NCBI GenBank assembly: GCA_031002005.1
Contig: CM061921.1
Coordinates: 143,501,283 to 143,565,282 of the forward strand
Direction of reading: 5' to 3'
DNA: 64,000 nt
From: Vandiemenella viatica
Lineage: Eukaryota; Arthropoda; Insecta; Orthoptera; Morabidae
Positions 23,746-35,089 of this stretch are shown here, in pieces; position 1 is the stretch's first letter; every line of letters starts with the position of its first letter. The notes below the pieces were generated by a model. It did not search any database and had not been told where the DNA came from. It was given only the letters and a program-made list of their open reading frames with translations. Both the position numbers and the translations under genes were made by a program.

Positions 23746-24679
23746 ATAATAATAAAAATAATAGTAATAATTTACACATGCGCCGGTAATTGTATTGTGT
23801 TCTGAACTATAAGGCATTATAAAATTAAAAGGACGTCGTGTGTAGGTTGTGTATGAACGTTTCTGGTTGAGATGATGAGAAGACTAGGTATGCACGATGA
23901 GAATCACGTTACCGTTAGGGAAAGTTCACGTTTGCGGCCTCAGTTAAGCGGGTCAGCTGCCATCAAGGCGCCAGCGACAAATACTCGGGCATCTTGCTTC
24001 GTTTTATCACTACACATTAATCCTACGTTTTTACGAGTCAGCTTGATATTTCCAGAATCAAGATAATTGATAAGCCATTGAGTTTCCATTCCCAACCATC
24101 AGAAATGTTAGTAAGATCTACTACAGCCATGCTAGGGCGATTACACTAAGTCGAAGATTTGGCTTCAACCGAAAGCGAAGATCCTAGAACGCAAGTGACC
24201 AGCTCCTCAGCTGTTTGGTCTTAGAATTTAACGCCTGTTTCATGAAACATTTGTGCATTTCCTGTCTTAAGGAATAAATTCAATGAACATTAACAGTAAA
24301 GAATTGTACGCTCAAAATGAGAAATGTATGAAGCTCAACGAATATAGTTTGTACTATTTCTGGGATGTGGGAGATTGATTAGGCCAGACGGATCCTAAAC
24401 AAAGAATAACAAAGAGATAGATTGTACAATTTGGTGTCATAATTAAGGTCATTGAGTTCTGTTTCTCAATTGAACTTCAGAGTTTCTACAAAAGCATTAT
24501 TTATACACATTTGGAACTTCCCAAGGACAGATTTAGTAATGAAACTGGATTGCACAGTTGTTCTTCAATCTTTTCCAGAAATGGCTTGTAAAAAACTGGT
24601 TATTCAGTCTTCGTTAACTTCAACCAGCAATTAGGAATTATAATAATAGTCGTGTAGTCATGATGACCTGGATTCAGGG
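23746..24679. other. Non-coding DNA
   Basis: No supported gene. A 64-codon frame at 23872-24066 shows no domain. Confidence 0.45.
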
Positions 24680-24930
24680 GTTTTTTATTCGCTGCGCGAT
24701 CCACCCCTATAGTAACCGCCTTAACCGGCCATAGGGGACCTATAGTTTAACGTGGAATCCCTTTCATGGAAGCATTCTGGCATACACCAAATTACACTCA
24801 AACTGTGATGAAGGTGAAGGTCGGGTTAAGGGACTTTAAAAATTCCGGCCAAGATCGAGATTCGAACCGGAGACCTTCCAACATCTAGTCAGATGATTTA
24901 ACCATTGGGCAACCAGACCACTCATCTGCA
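24680..24930 (-). mobile_element. tRNA-derived SINE, family SINE-C
   Basis: On the minus strand the head reads GAGTGGTCTGGTTGCCCAAT, the B box is CCGGTTCGAATCTCGATC, and the body includes GTCCCTTAACCCGACC, AGAATGCTTCCATG and GGATTCCACGTTAAAC. It ends near ATCGCGCAGCGAATAAAAAA. A related fragment is at 9980-10140. No clear target duplication was found. Confidence 0.75.
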
Positions 24931-25318
24931 ATAAAAAAACTGGAGAAAATCATCGACTATACGTAATTAAATAGATACTATATTGACAACAAAAAATACT
25001 CAGATAAATGAAAATGATACAAAAAAGCTGTTGTGAGCTGTAAAAAATAAAATATAAAATTATTTGCGACGATTTTGATCGAAAGGCAAAATGGGAAGAA
25101 AAATATCATTTTTAGAAAACACAGAAGGGTAGATTTTTGACTCAAACGCAAATTAGAAATTTCGTAAAAAAGGATTGGTTTTCTAAAAATAAATTTATCA
25201 TGTACTTCATCATGTCAACCAAACGCATAACTTGTTTTCCACAATTTATATCGTCTTACTGCCTGATCCAATGAGAAAACCAATACCTTAATCTGAAACC
25301 ATTTTAAAATAACATCTT

Positions 25319-25530
25319 TTTTTTTACTTATGGCTTTACGCTTCGCAACGTCAAGGTCATTACAGGCGGGATGAGACTGGGGACAAGGAACGGGAAGGAA
25401 TTCGGCCATGGCCTTTGAAGGAAGCATTCGCTTGGAGTGATTTGGTGAAACCATGGAAAACCCAAATCTGGATGCCCGGACGGGGATTCGAACAGGCGTC
25501 CCCCCTAATGTGAGGCCAGAGCGATAACCA
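25319..25530 (-). mobile_element. SINE-A copy with target duplication, head truncated
   Basis: Contains the SINE-A tail, core (CCAAATCTGGATGCCCGGAC) and B box. About 20 bases of the head are missing. AACATCTT occurs directly on both sides (25311-25318 and 25531-25538), consistent with a target duplication. Confidence 0.85.
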
Positions 25531-25619
25531 AACATCTTCTTAATTTTTTAAATGAAACACTGTCTCTTAGCAACTGTTATTTAAGTCATATAAGTTCAGA
25601 CCGGTTTCGCCCTAATGAA

Positions 25620-25718
25620 ATGGGGCATCATCAGCGAGATTCTTCAAAATTGCCAATAAGGCTGTTTCCGACCAACATGTAACTGTTTCTACCAAAATTC
25701 TCACTTACGATGCCCCAT
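25620..25718. repeat. Hairpin arms ATGGGGCATC / GATGCCCCAT
   Basis: A perfect 10-bp inverted repeat with a loop of about 79 bases, in sequence also holding CCGGTTTCGCCC and CATCATCAG. It may be part of an unidentified repeat between two SINE-A copies. Confidence 0.45.
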
Positions 25719-25820
25719 TCGATAAAGGCAAAGTACTCAAGTTTTCATTTACAAATAATTGACAAGTTACTGAGGAAGACTGGCCATCAGCCAACTGATA
25801 AGTTTTATATGTTCAAATCA

Positions 25821-26055
25821 TTTTTTTTTAACTGCTTAACGTCTCTTAACAGCGAGGTCTTTAGAGACGGGAAAGGGGGGGGATAGGAATGGGAATGAAT
25901 TCGGCCATGGCGTTTTGAAGGAAGCATCCCGGCATTTACCTGGAGTGATTTGGGAAACCATGGAAAATCCAAATCTCGATGCCCGTACGGGGATTCGAAC
26001 CGCCGTCCTCCCGAATTCGAGGTCAGAACGCTAACCGTTACACAACCACCCTCAG
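25821..26055 (-). mobile_element. SINE-A copy, full length
   Basis: It has the A tail, tail palindrome (variant AGCGAGGTCTTTAGAG), core, B box (GGTTCGAATCCCCGTAC on the minus strand) and head. The flanks AAATCATTT and ATATCATTT suggest a degenerate target duplication. The variant tail matches the copy at 36813-37052 better than the other copies, hinting at a subfamily. Confidence 0.85.
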
Positions 26056-27599
26056 TCATATCATTTCAAGAATTTCTTATATCAAAATAACTATGCTGTT
26101 GATGACAATCAGCCGAATTCTTAATGATGTTGCCATTCATTACAAGTTATTAAATACTATTTCCGCACAAACACTAGAGAACCATTGAAAAGATAAGTCG
26201 AGACAAACGGAACACTTGATGTATGTCTCGACTCGTTCACAAGGCCTAAACACGCACGCGTCGTACATTACATAGTTAAATCACATTAAGCATAATTCGG
26301 AGCGAGTTACTTTAACCATATAAAAGGCGGAAAATCTTACAACTTCAAGACTAGCAACTTACTGTGTATTCATCTATGAAAATAATTATTTTAGTTAGTA
26401 GAAGATATGCTTGTTTCACTTGATTAGAAGAACAAAAATTAAAGTTAAAAACAAGGCCTCGTGTAATATGACCATTACCTTCTGCATATTCTAACCATTA
26501 ACAAAAAATCTATTTAATGATGCTCTTACATTTTCTGTCTCAGCTTGATGAAATTGATGTATATATAACCACTAACATCATCCGTTAATATTTCAGTGGT
26601 TTTAAGATATTGGTTGACAATATACAGCAATAAAACACAATGACTTACAAATACGGGCTGATGATTTCAAACACGCAAAGATTTTTATGTAATAATTAAG
26701 CTTGAGAAATAAACCAAAATGTTAAACGAAAAAATAACTGTGTTATATATAATATTGGTCGTAGTAAAAAACTAGAGGTAGACGGTACAAATTACGATTC
26801 ATTTCGGTTAGTGCAAAATAAATTATGATGTCTAATGCTGAGGTTAAGTAGATTTTCGGTTCAGGCGAGACAAGTTATCCGTAAAGTGAAGTTTATACCC
26901 TGCGAGCGCATCTGTTCCGGGCTGCTCTATAAACAGCTCCATGTTAACCGACGTCCGCAGTTTCACTGAGAGGCCAACTCCTGCGGTGAAAGTGCTGGAC
27001 ACGTTCCATCAATTACAGACTTCACTAGAAGCTAGAGCCAGAATTTCCGTCCTACGCTATCAGTTCTATACAGACTACCTTACAGTCGGTGTTTATACAG
27101 AAGTGTTTATTGGTAATATAAAAGAAATTAGTACCTTTTGTCATCAGTTTCTTCGCTAGTTTGGTGCAGCTCTCAATCGCTTCCTTTTCTGAGTTAATTT
27201 CTTTATCTAACCACTCCCATTACAACTCAATTACCTTTTATACATCCTAAGCTTTCTTTTCCTCTACGGGTCCCTCCGTTAATAAATTAATTAATCCCTC
27301 ATGTCTTTATATTTCACGCATCATCACATCTCTTCTTTCTGTGAACCCTATCTTTATTCGTCTGTGACGGGCGGTCTGTGAATTATGGCTTAAATTTGGA
27401 GTTTTGGTATTTTATTCAGTGAGTATTGTAAGCTGCTCCGAGCGAGCACAAGTGAGCGAGATGCGTATGTGCCTAAGAACTCGCAGAGGTATGCACGGTG
27501 CACGTGATAGCTGACGCATAAATACAACTGCATGGCGTGATCTCAGCCTATTCTATTCTGTTCAGTGATTGACTATTCTGCCAGCACCCAAGTGAATGT
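26056..27599. other. Non-coding DNA
   Basis: No supported gene. A short inverted repeat AGTCGAGACA / TGTCTCGACT lies near 26196-26232. The 72-codon frame at 26941-27159 has no recognised domain. Confidence 0.45.
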
Positions 27600-27602
27600 T
27601 AA

Positions 27603-27943
27603 AGCCGCGTTCCCACGACGTCTTGTAATGAAGGTGGGACGGGACGGGACGGATACTCAACAACGCGCCATGGGAACGGGGCCGTCTCTGCTAGCGGCGA
27701 CGAGACGCAGCTACCCACTCTCTGTCGGTAAACATCATAGGCGTGTGTAGTGGCGCGCTGTTGTCATCGGTTTGCTGCAGCGGTGCGCACCCTTTCTGTT
27801 GCTGTAAAATGCTCTGTGCCAAATGACACTAGGCAACGTGGTGGGGAGTTGGTGGCGAGGTAAGCGCGCGCTCGTCCCTACACTTCGGCTAATGAGGTCC
27901 CGCCCGTCCCGCCTTCGTTACAAGACGTCGTGGGAATGCGGCT
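27603..27943. mobile_element. GC-rich miniature inverted-repeat element (MITE-2)
   Basis: 41-bp terminal inverted repeats with three mismatches: AGCCGCGTTCCCACGACGTC at the left end (27603-27643 in full), mirrored at 27903-27943. TAA flanks both ends (27600-27602 and 27944-27946), as a 3-bp target duplication would; TTAA is an alternative reading. The interior is GC-rich and non-coding (GTAGTGGCGCGCTGTTGTCA, GGTAAGCGCGCGCTCG). A TWA target would point to a PIF/Harbinger-like helper, but no helper is visible. Confidence 0.88.
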
Positions 27944-27946
27944 TAA

Positions 27947-30545
27947 GATGTATATCCTGTCTGTGCCTCTGGCACTGGGCAAGCTATGCTTGCCTATAGT
28001 CTTGTCTCATGTTAGTTATCATTTTGTTAGATAAAATATGATAGATAAATTATTCAGTCTGTGTAACGAGTTGTTTGCCGTTGTTGTAATAATGCTGTAA
28101 TGCCTCGTGATAATCTTATTTGGTAATGAAGTGTTATATTCGGGATCGCTAATTATTCAGTCATTCGTGTTATAATTCAGTAAAGCCTTGTTTCAGTTAT
28201 ATTCGTATGAAGAAGCTAGTAATTCATTTAGTAAGTTGGTATGTCTGCAGCCATGCTTGCGTGTTATTTCCTATCAGCATAACGTTAGACAGATTTGCGG
28301 ATAAATCTATGATTAGGTTTTTATAATTAAAGTATTTTTAAATTATCAGTTGTGTCGCCTCAGTCATTTACAGTCGTTAGGTTATAACCCAAGTTATTTC
28401 AGATAATTATGTGGAAGAGTTCGTGATATACCGGCAAGGTAAGATCTATTATAAGTATATCACTGTTAGAGCAGTTCTGGATCCCTGCTATATCAAAGAT
28501 CGCCCTGGTGTCAAATATCCTTCCTGACAATTAACATCTTGGTACCCACAAGTCGATAATCTGTTATAGCCTGGAAGATAATGTAAAATCCTAAGATGCT
28601 TCTAAGCACACCTTCAAAATCAATCTAGGTGCCCACTGGTGCACTTCACGGCCATAATAACCCCCATATCACATTATACCCGTCACACGCCCATCGTTTC
28701 CAGATCATGATTTTTTCCTCATTTGTTACAGTACACTTAATTTTCTCCCGCACGTCATTTCATGCTGTTCATGCTCATTCGCCGGACGACTTAGGCTTCT
28801 GGAGTTTTCTAAAAACCTGTTTTCAATTTGTTACACTAGGTTATTTTTGAAATTGATTTATCGACTATATTAACACAGAATTCTAACGCCAAATGAATTA
28901 ATTTGTAAACAACAGAACAAACTTATTACTGAACATTAGGTTCATCAATGCGATAAGATCTTCACATTTTCGGGTTTACATAAACTATGCTTGTAAATGT
29001 TGCTTACCTTGAAATATAATTGATTATTCACTGTTTTAAAACGATCCTCATAAAATTAATATCTGCGGCGAAGAACTCCAATTACTCGTACAGTCAGTGT
29101 CAAGTTATGTCAGGCAGTGGAGGCAAAAACTTGAATCCGGCATAATTTTATCACACAGTTGACAGTATAGTTTTTAACATTGTAGAATGAGGCAAGTGTT
29201 GAAATATTGTATATAAATTAGTAATTAACATATACTTACCGTAAAATAAACATATACAAGTATGCTTTTTTTTATTTACAGGAAAGCTAACAGCTGCATA
29301 TTTGAGATGAGATGTAGATGGATGCAGGTGTCATATATTATTATACATTAAGCAATCACTAACTTAGTGGATTCTCAAATGAAGAGGGTCTAGCTACTTA
29401 TTTTTGGATTTTGAAAGTATAAAAAAAATTTAAATATCTCGAGTTGCACAATTGTTGTGTGCAGAAGACGTAGTATTCGACAAGAGCAGCTAGAAAAGGA
29501 TGCAAATGCTTTTTGTGAAAACGATAAAACAAATATTGTCGACACTTATCGTAATTCTTCGCAATCGTGACAAGGAGAAGATTACTAAAACAGACTTTTT
29601 CCCTTACTCATTTTTGCCATGGCCAAATAGGAATCAAAATAGGTGGAATGACCTATCGAGACAACATAAAAGTATATCCTGTAGCCTTAGTTTTATATAG
29701 TTTTCTTAGATGAATCCATGCAAATGCCGCAGTGGACCCACTAAAAGAACAAACTGTGACTCACTCTTCTATCTAAGTCAGAAAATCCCTTTGCAGTGAA
29801 AATAAATAATGACTGTAACATTAATGTAGAATGGTAGGAGACACAGTATAAATCCGCTTTCGCATTACTCCCCTCATTCATACAGTGGCATTTGGATTGC
29901 GATATTCTAGTCTTTGCACGGGAACGAGATATTAAATAAGATACATTGGAAAATCATCCGTTATTGTATTGGCGTCATAAAATCGACACCAACCAGTGGT
30001 TTGTTTGTTGAAGCGTACGATAAGCCTACTCACTTCAGGAGTAAATGTGATCAGAACAATTATCCTTTTTAAAATTATCGTTTCTCTAATACAATGCAGT
30101 CCGGAAAGTCTGATAACTCTCAATCCAGTGTCTAACAGTATGATTAAAATCCCCACCGTATGACTTCGGTCCAACGGTATTTATCCGAGAGAATCGAAAC
30201 TAATCTCAGAAATCAACCGCTGTGATTACAACAAATACTAGAATCAGCATTCAATTATCCGTGGCAGGAACGGTATTATGTTACATATGACCTGAATCTA
30301 GGGTTATATTAAACTACGGATTTAAATCAGAATTGCATGTGCGTTTTTCGATGCCAGTCCAAAGATCGGCTTATTTAGATCAAATATGCTTAAAAAATAA
30401 TATTTAGCAAACATGTTAGGATTGAAATATTTTAAGACTTTGAGTGTTTAATCCCTGTCAACTAATTCAGCCTTTGAAATCGTCTGTAATAATCATAAAA
30501 AATAGAGTATGAATAGAATCCTGTACTTTAAGAAGGCCAGGATTT
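27947..30545. other. AT-rich non-coding DNA
   Basis: No supported gene or repeat boundary. Open frames at 28629, 29500 and 29932 have no domain signature. Confidence 0.5.
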
Positions 30546-30650
30546 TTTTGTTTGTTTTGATAATGGCCTTTTGCATCGTTGAAGTCGAGGACATTAGAGA
30601 TGGGAATGGAACGGGGCGATACGTGGGATGAAGATTTTTTGTTTACGGTT
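30546..30650 (-). mobile_element. SINE-A tail fragment
   Basis: T-rich start, then GCATCGTTGAAGTCGAGGAC and ATTAGAGATGGGAATGGAAC correspond to the 3' end of SINE-A on the minus strand. The fragment breaks off where the next copy begins. Confidence 0.75.
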
Positions 30651-30832
30651 TTACACCTGATCGACTTCGAGGTCATTAGAGGCGGGAAAAGACTAAGGGC
30701 AAGGAACTGGAGTGATTTGAGGAAACCATGACATGAAAAACCCAGATCTGGATGGCCGGACGGGGATTCGAACCCTCGTCTAGCAGAATGCGAGGCCAGA
30801 GCGTTACCGCCTACCCACCACCTCAGCAGCAG
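30651..30832 (-). mobile_element. SINE-A copy abutting the tail fragment
   Basis: It contains the tail, a shortened core that lacks the AAGGAAGCATCCCGGCATTC block, the B box (GGGATTCGAACCC) and the head to CCTACCCACCACC. With 30546-30650 it forms a SINE dimer, from either nested insertion or two insertions at one A-rich target. Confidence 0.82.
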
Positions 30833-32039
30833 GCTGGGGTAAGAAAAAGTAAACTTTATACCGCATGGAATAAAGACGTTATTGGTGCTACGTGAAATGA
30901 ACTGTGCGACGAAGGAGGATAAAAGGTAGTGCAGTAGAATACGCATATAGTGCAAGTCGTGGTTAATATAGACAAAAATTCTAGGCAAGGATGGTACAAG
31001 AGTTGCTGTGATACTATTGCAGTATGGAAAAAAAGGCTGGAATCAACTTTATAAGTAAAATGATCTGCACTATTTCCAGATCATGTGTGTTGCACCGGAG
31101 TAAGGGGTGCAAGCAGTCATTTAGAAATTAAAATTTTAAAATTAATTACTCTTTCAATTACATTCGTGTGCATTGAGCATGGGGAACCATAATACTTCTG
31201 GTTTCTGTATCTCTGGCTCAGAGAGGAAACAACTAAAGTTATTAACAACTTCGTGAAACAGTAATACGATATAGCAGGTTCTGCGGGTATTAAAACTGAA
31301 CATTTTAATACTGCTGTATAACCATGTAAAACATACAAAATTATAGCTTTGCCTCTATGCCGAATCTGACGAAAAATTAGTAAGACAAGATTCTTTTTAA
31401 AAATTTAGAGGATGTCGCTTTTACATCGTGAACACCTCTACTTGCTTCAAGTCTTTCCTCTCTTGTAATTTTTATAGTCGTTTTCATTACATAAATTCAT
31501 ATGTCGCATCGGTTTACTACTAAGAAAAACCATTCAGTGGACGTGTTTATCTGAGTGATTTTATTTTCTATCATTCTTTTGGAACTCTATGGTGGGATTA
31601 TTACAGCAGGGAAAAGATTACTGATTAGAAACAAAAATGGAATAGGCAATGGTACAAGCCAAAGAACTACATCGGCTGAATGGATGGGATAGCAGCTTAA
31701 AGGAAGATCAAAACATTTCAGCTCATGGAGCTTTAGGGCGCGTCGACGAATTTCAGCTCATATATGAGGCTTTGTGTTTCGTTATTCACCTAAGCTTTCA
31801 CTATGTTTTTACTTTCTAATAAAATGCTACCGGAAATGTCCCCAATGCTCGCTTTCTGCGACGTCCTTTAATGGAGGGTTTTCTGCAAGAAGAAAGGATA
31901 ATGACGTAGCCCAAAAAAAAAATGATTATCAAAGGTTTTTGGGTTTATTTAAATAGTTTTTGGCACATGTGCACATTTGCTAAGTAGCCATAGTAAAAAA
32001 TATATAAAATGTGACGCTGTAACGTACATACTCAACTAG
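30833..32039. other. Non-coding DNA
   Basis: No supported gene. Frames at 31117 and 31774 have no domain signature. Confidence 0.45.
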
Positions 32040-32962
32040 AATTTAGAAGAACAAATAACGCTTTATTGTAAGTATGGATGACTGTCATAGTGCTTGTGTT
32101 CGTTGTAGAGTGATGTTTGTTTTGTTGATGACATATGAAAGAAGGGATAGGGTGAAAACCCGAGTCGGCGCAATCAGGCCTAATCTTCCAAAAATACCGA
32201 GGGGACGCCAGGACGAACCACAATAAATAGTGTTGTACGCCCTCACTCCATTCGTACTGCGGGGAGATTTGGAATTTTGGTGCACAATTCAAATTTTCTT
32301 CACCACCAGGACTTGAATAAGCTAACCCCATGTCAGCCGACGTGGTGGGCAATGGTACTTTACTTTCCGTGTCCGGAATGTTTCAAATTGTTTTTTGACA
32401 GAAACTAGCTGTTTCAATCGCTTTATCATTGGTGAAGAATAGGTTTTCTTCTTGACACGTGAAGCCCATGTCTCTGCATTCGAGGAGATGTTCTGGTGTC
32501 TGAATGTAGCCACAGTCACACTTGTCGTCATCCATGTATCCCCACTTTTCAAATTGCTCGTGCACCTTGATACTCCTGTTCAAAGTCTTCCATTTCTCGT
32601 ACGGCAGGTTCCTCCCGGGGACCAGTTCTTCTTGGGCACCAAACCTTGAAGGTTTGGGAAGCACCTCCTCCCACAAGGATAGTCTTCTTCTTCTAGAGAT
32701 TTGTCTAGTGCCCTATCTCTTTTTAAGAAACTTCTCCGTGAGCGGAGGCGTGGTGGAGCCATAATTTGATTGTACATTGCGTGCAATGGGTCAGTCTCTT
32801 GTTTGAGCTACTCCTTTTCTGTGGCCTCTCTCCGTCTTATATCCGGTGCATATATTTTTGTGTTGGAGATGGTCTCATGCACCCAGTTAATAGTCTGACA
32901 ATCTCATTGAGTGCCACGTCTACCTCTTTAGAATGAGTGGAAGCTTCCCATACCGGTGCGCA

Positions 32963-33000
<38 letters not shown>

Positions 33001-33860
33001 GGCATTCGGCAACGGAGGCCATACAGCCAGCTCAATGTGTATTTTTTCCAATGTATGGACGCCACAGGACGGACAAGACATTCACACAGACACACAACAC
33101 TTAACATCCATGCCCGCGGCCGGATTCGAACCGGCGGCCTTCGGCACGTGGAGCTAGCACTCTAGCCCCTACGCTACCGAGGCCGGCAATGTGCGCAATA
33201 TTCTGCATCCGAAAAGCAGAGAGCCATAGCTGTGGATCTTAAAACAGTAAGTTTGCGTAGTATATTATTTCTGGCACTTATTTTGCCTTTCAGCTCTTTG
33301 CAGTGATTTTTATACGTGAGAAACCTATCGAGTTTAACTCCCAAGTTTTTGGGTGGCTAGTGTGTTTCAAACAGGTCCCCTTCCATACTATCTTTAGTGG
33401 CTTGATTGCTTCCTTGCTTCTCAGATGGAAATCACATACCTGAGTTTTCCTTGGGTTTGGTCGTAGCAGTTTGTCATCACAGTAAACTGATAAAGCCCCA
33501 AGGGCTTCGGTAAGCTTCCTTTCTACCTCTTCGAAAGTCTTACCTTGGGCAGTGATAATCGTGTCATCTGCATAAATGAAGCTTCTTATGGCCGTGTATC
33601 TCGGTTGGTCATTTATTTAGATGTTAAAGAGTATTGGGGACTGCACGTTCCCTTGGTGTAGTCCGTTTTTCTGGTCTCTCCATCTGGTTTTCTTACCCTG
33701 TAGAGTCACGTAGAACCTTTTACTGTGCACCATAGTTTTAGTGGTTTGTGTAGACAATGGTGATTTAGAGGCTTTGATAATATGAGTAACAAATACAGAT
33801 AATGGTCTACGTCTGCTACAATTAAGGAAATGTTGTGTTGATTGCTTCACATGACTGCAA
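32040..33860 (-). mobile_element. LINE remnant (reverse transcriptase to C-terminal zinc-knuckle region)
   Basis: Read leftwards, 33850 down to about 33610 gives FYVTLQGKKTRW and GLHQGNVQSPILFNI, the GLPQGSVLSPxLFNI block. A stop follows, where Tyr is expected, then SFIYADDTIIT at about 33550-33590, the catalytic YADD. The thumb follows (PRKTQVCDFHLRS, NLGVKLDRFLTYKNHC). The frame ends with LNRSIKVHEQFEKWGYMDD and a CDCG-x-IQTPEHLLEC knuckle at about 32480-32530. The 5' half of the LINE, including any endonuclease, is absent. The stop and a few shifts disable it, but similarity is continuous, so it is younger than the LINEs at 7.5 and 35 kb. Such C-terminal knuckles occur in Jockey-like and related LINEs; the exact clade is uncertain. 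Confidence 0.82.
32968..33190 (-). mobile_element. Full-length SINE-B nested in the LINE
   Basis: Minus strand: head GCCGGCCTCGGTAGCGTAGG, A box TAGCGTAGGGGCTAGAGTGC, B box CCGGTTCGAATCCGGCCGC, body GCATGGATGTTAAGTGTTGT, tail ATGCCATT and a poly-A of about 30. A 12-base direct repeat GTGCGCAATATT flanks it (32956-32967 and 33191-33202). Removing the element restores an unbroken LINE frame across the junction (EYCA then PVWEAS), so the SINE arrived after the LINE. It is among the best preserved elements here. Confidence 0.93.
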
Positions 33861-35089
33861 TAGTGGAATAATTAGCTTGTGAAGAAATGTCTATCACGTT
33901 TTCAGACACTGCGGCCACTCGGAGCCATTCATATCGCCATCACATCACAATTAGGGATCTTGGTTTCAGATGTCGAAATACTACAGCTATGATGAACAGG
34001 GAGGGCTTATTTACGTTTGAGCATCTACATCACTCAGGACATTTAACTAAAGACGAGAGGTTGTAACTGTTTCAACGATATTTATCACTTTCTGGTTTAC
34101 GACTCTATCAATCTTTACAACATGCGGCCTGTTCAAACAGTAAGACGAATATACTCAGCCCCAATGCTGAGTGGAGGTGCAATGGGGTTATGAGGGAACA
34201 GTTTGTCATATGGTTGCTGTTGGAATAAGCAGCTGTATACTTCCCCTCATGATAGACACCATTTTCTGAAATACGGATCCAAAATTTCAAGATCTATATG
34301 AAGATTCCTCAACGTCACAGTACAAGCAAATCAATTGTTCATTGCGGTAGATACTTCTGCAATATAAAGAATGAGTAACAACAGAAAAAGGTCTGGGTGG
34401 CCACTGTTGAGCGTTTCCAATTTTCGTTAGTTTAATATGATCAATAATTCAACACAGAAATAAGACATTCAGATTTCTCTAACACTGAAAATGACATTAT
34501 CTGTGTTGTGAGCCTAAAACTTAACAATATAACATTAATACTGGTAACTTCTAATTTCATTCTCTTTATATATATAAAAAAAGAATTTATAAATAAATTT
34601 TCAACCAAAAACTACTGAATTTTCAAAATTGAAACTTTCATGATTATTAAACAAGTAAAATTAAGGAAGAAGTAAAACATTTTAGAAGAAGAAAATAATA
34701 GCAAGAACCGGAGATTCCTTAGAAAACGCCAGTAGACGCAGTTATGAAAAATCCTTTGTTTGAAGCTTGAATCTCCAAAAAAATACAGATTTTTACAGAA
34801 AAATCATTATTAATGTGTTCAAGGTAAAGAATAAATCATATCTTTAGACAGATTCCAAGACAGTGGGATTGCGCTCTTCCATGCTATTTTAAAATATTTA
34901 GTTAGAGAATATTTGATTAAACAAAAAAGCATAAACAGGTTTCTTCTGTTTTACTGAATTTTACAGTACAGACACATCTATTTAGAGGTGGCATGGACAT
35001 TTTAGAAATGATTTAGAGATGTAGGATTATTTAGCAGAAAGTATCCGTCATCAACAGCATCATTCTTAACACAGGTTAAAGAGTATAAA
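33861..35089. other. Non-coding DNA
   Basis: No supported gene or repeat boundary. Confidence 0.45.

Noticed and set aside
25620..25718. Hairpin arms as a microRNA precursor
   Set aside because: Arms are only 10 bp with a loop near 79 bases, unlike a microRNA hairpin.
30467..30988. 173-codon minus frame
   Set aside because: Also translation through SINE-A copies.
32956..33202. Long T run as a possible terminator or assembly gap
   Set aside because: It is the poly-A tail of the minus-strand SINE-B, bounded by a target duplication.
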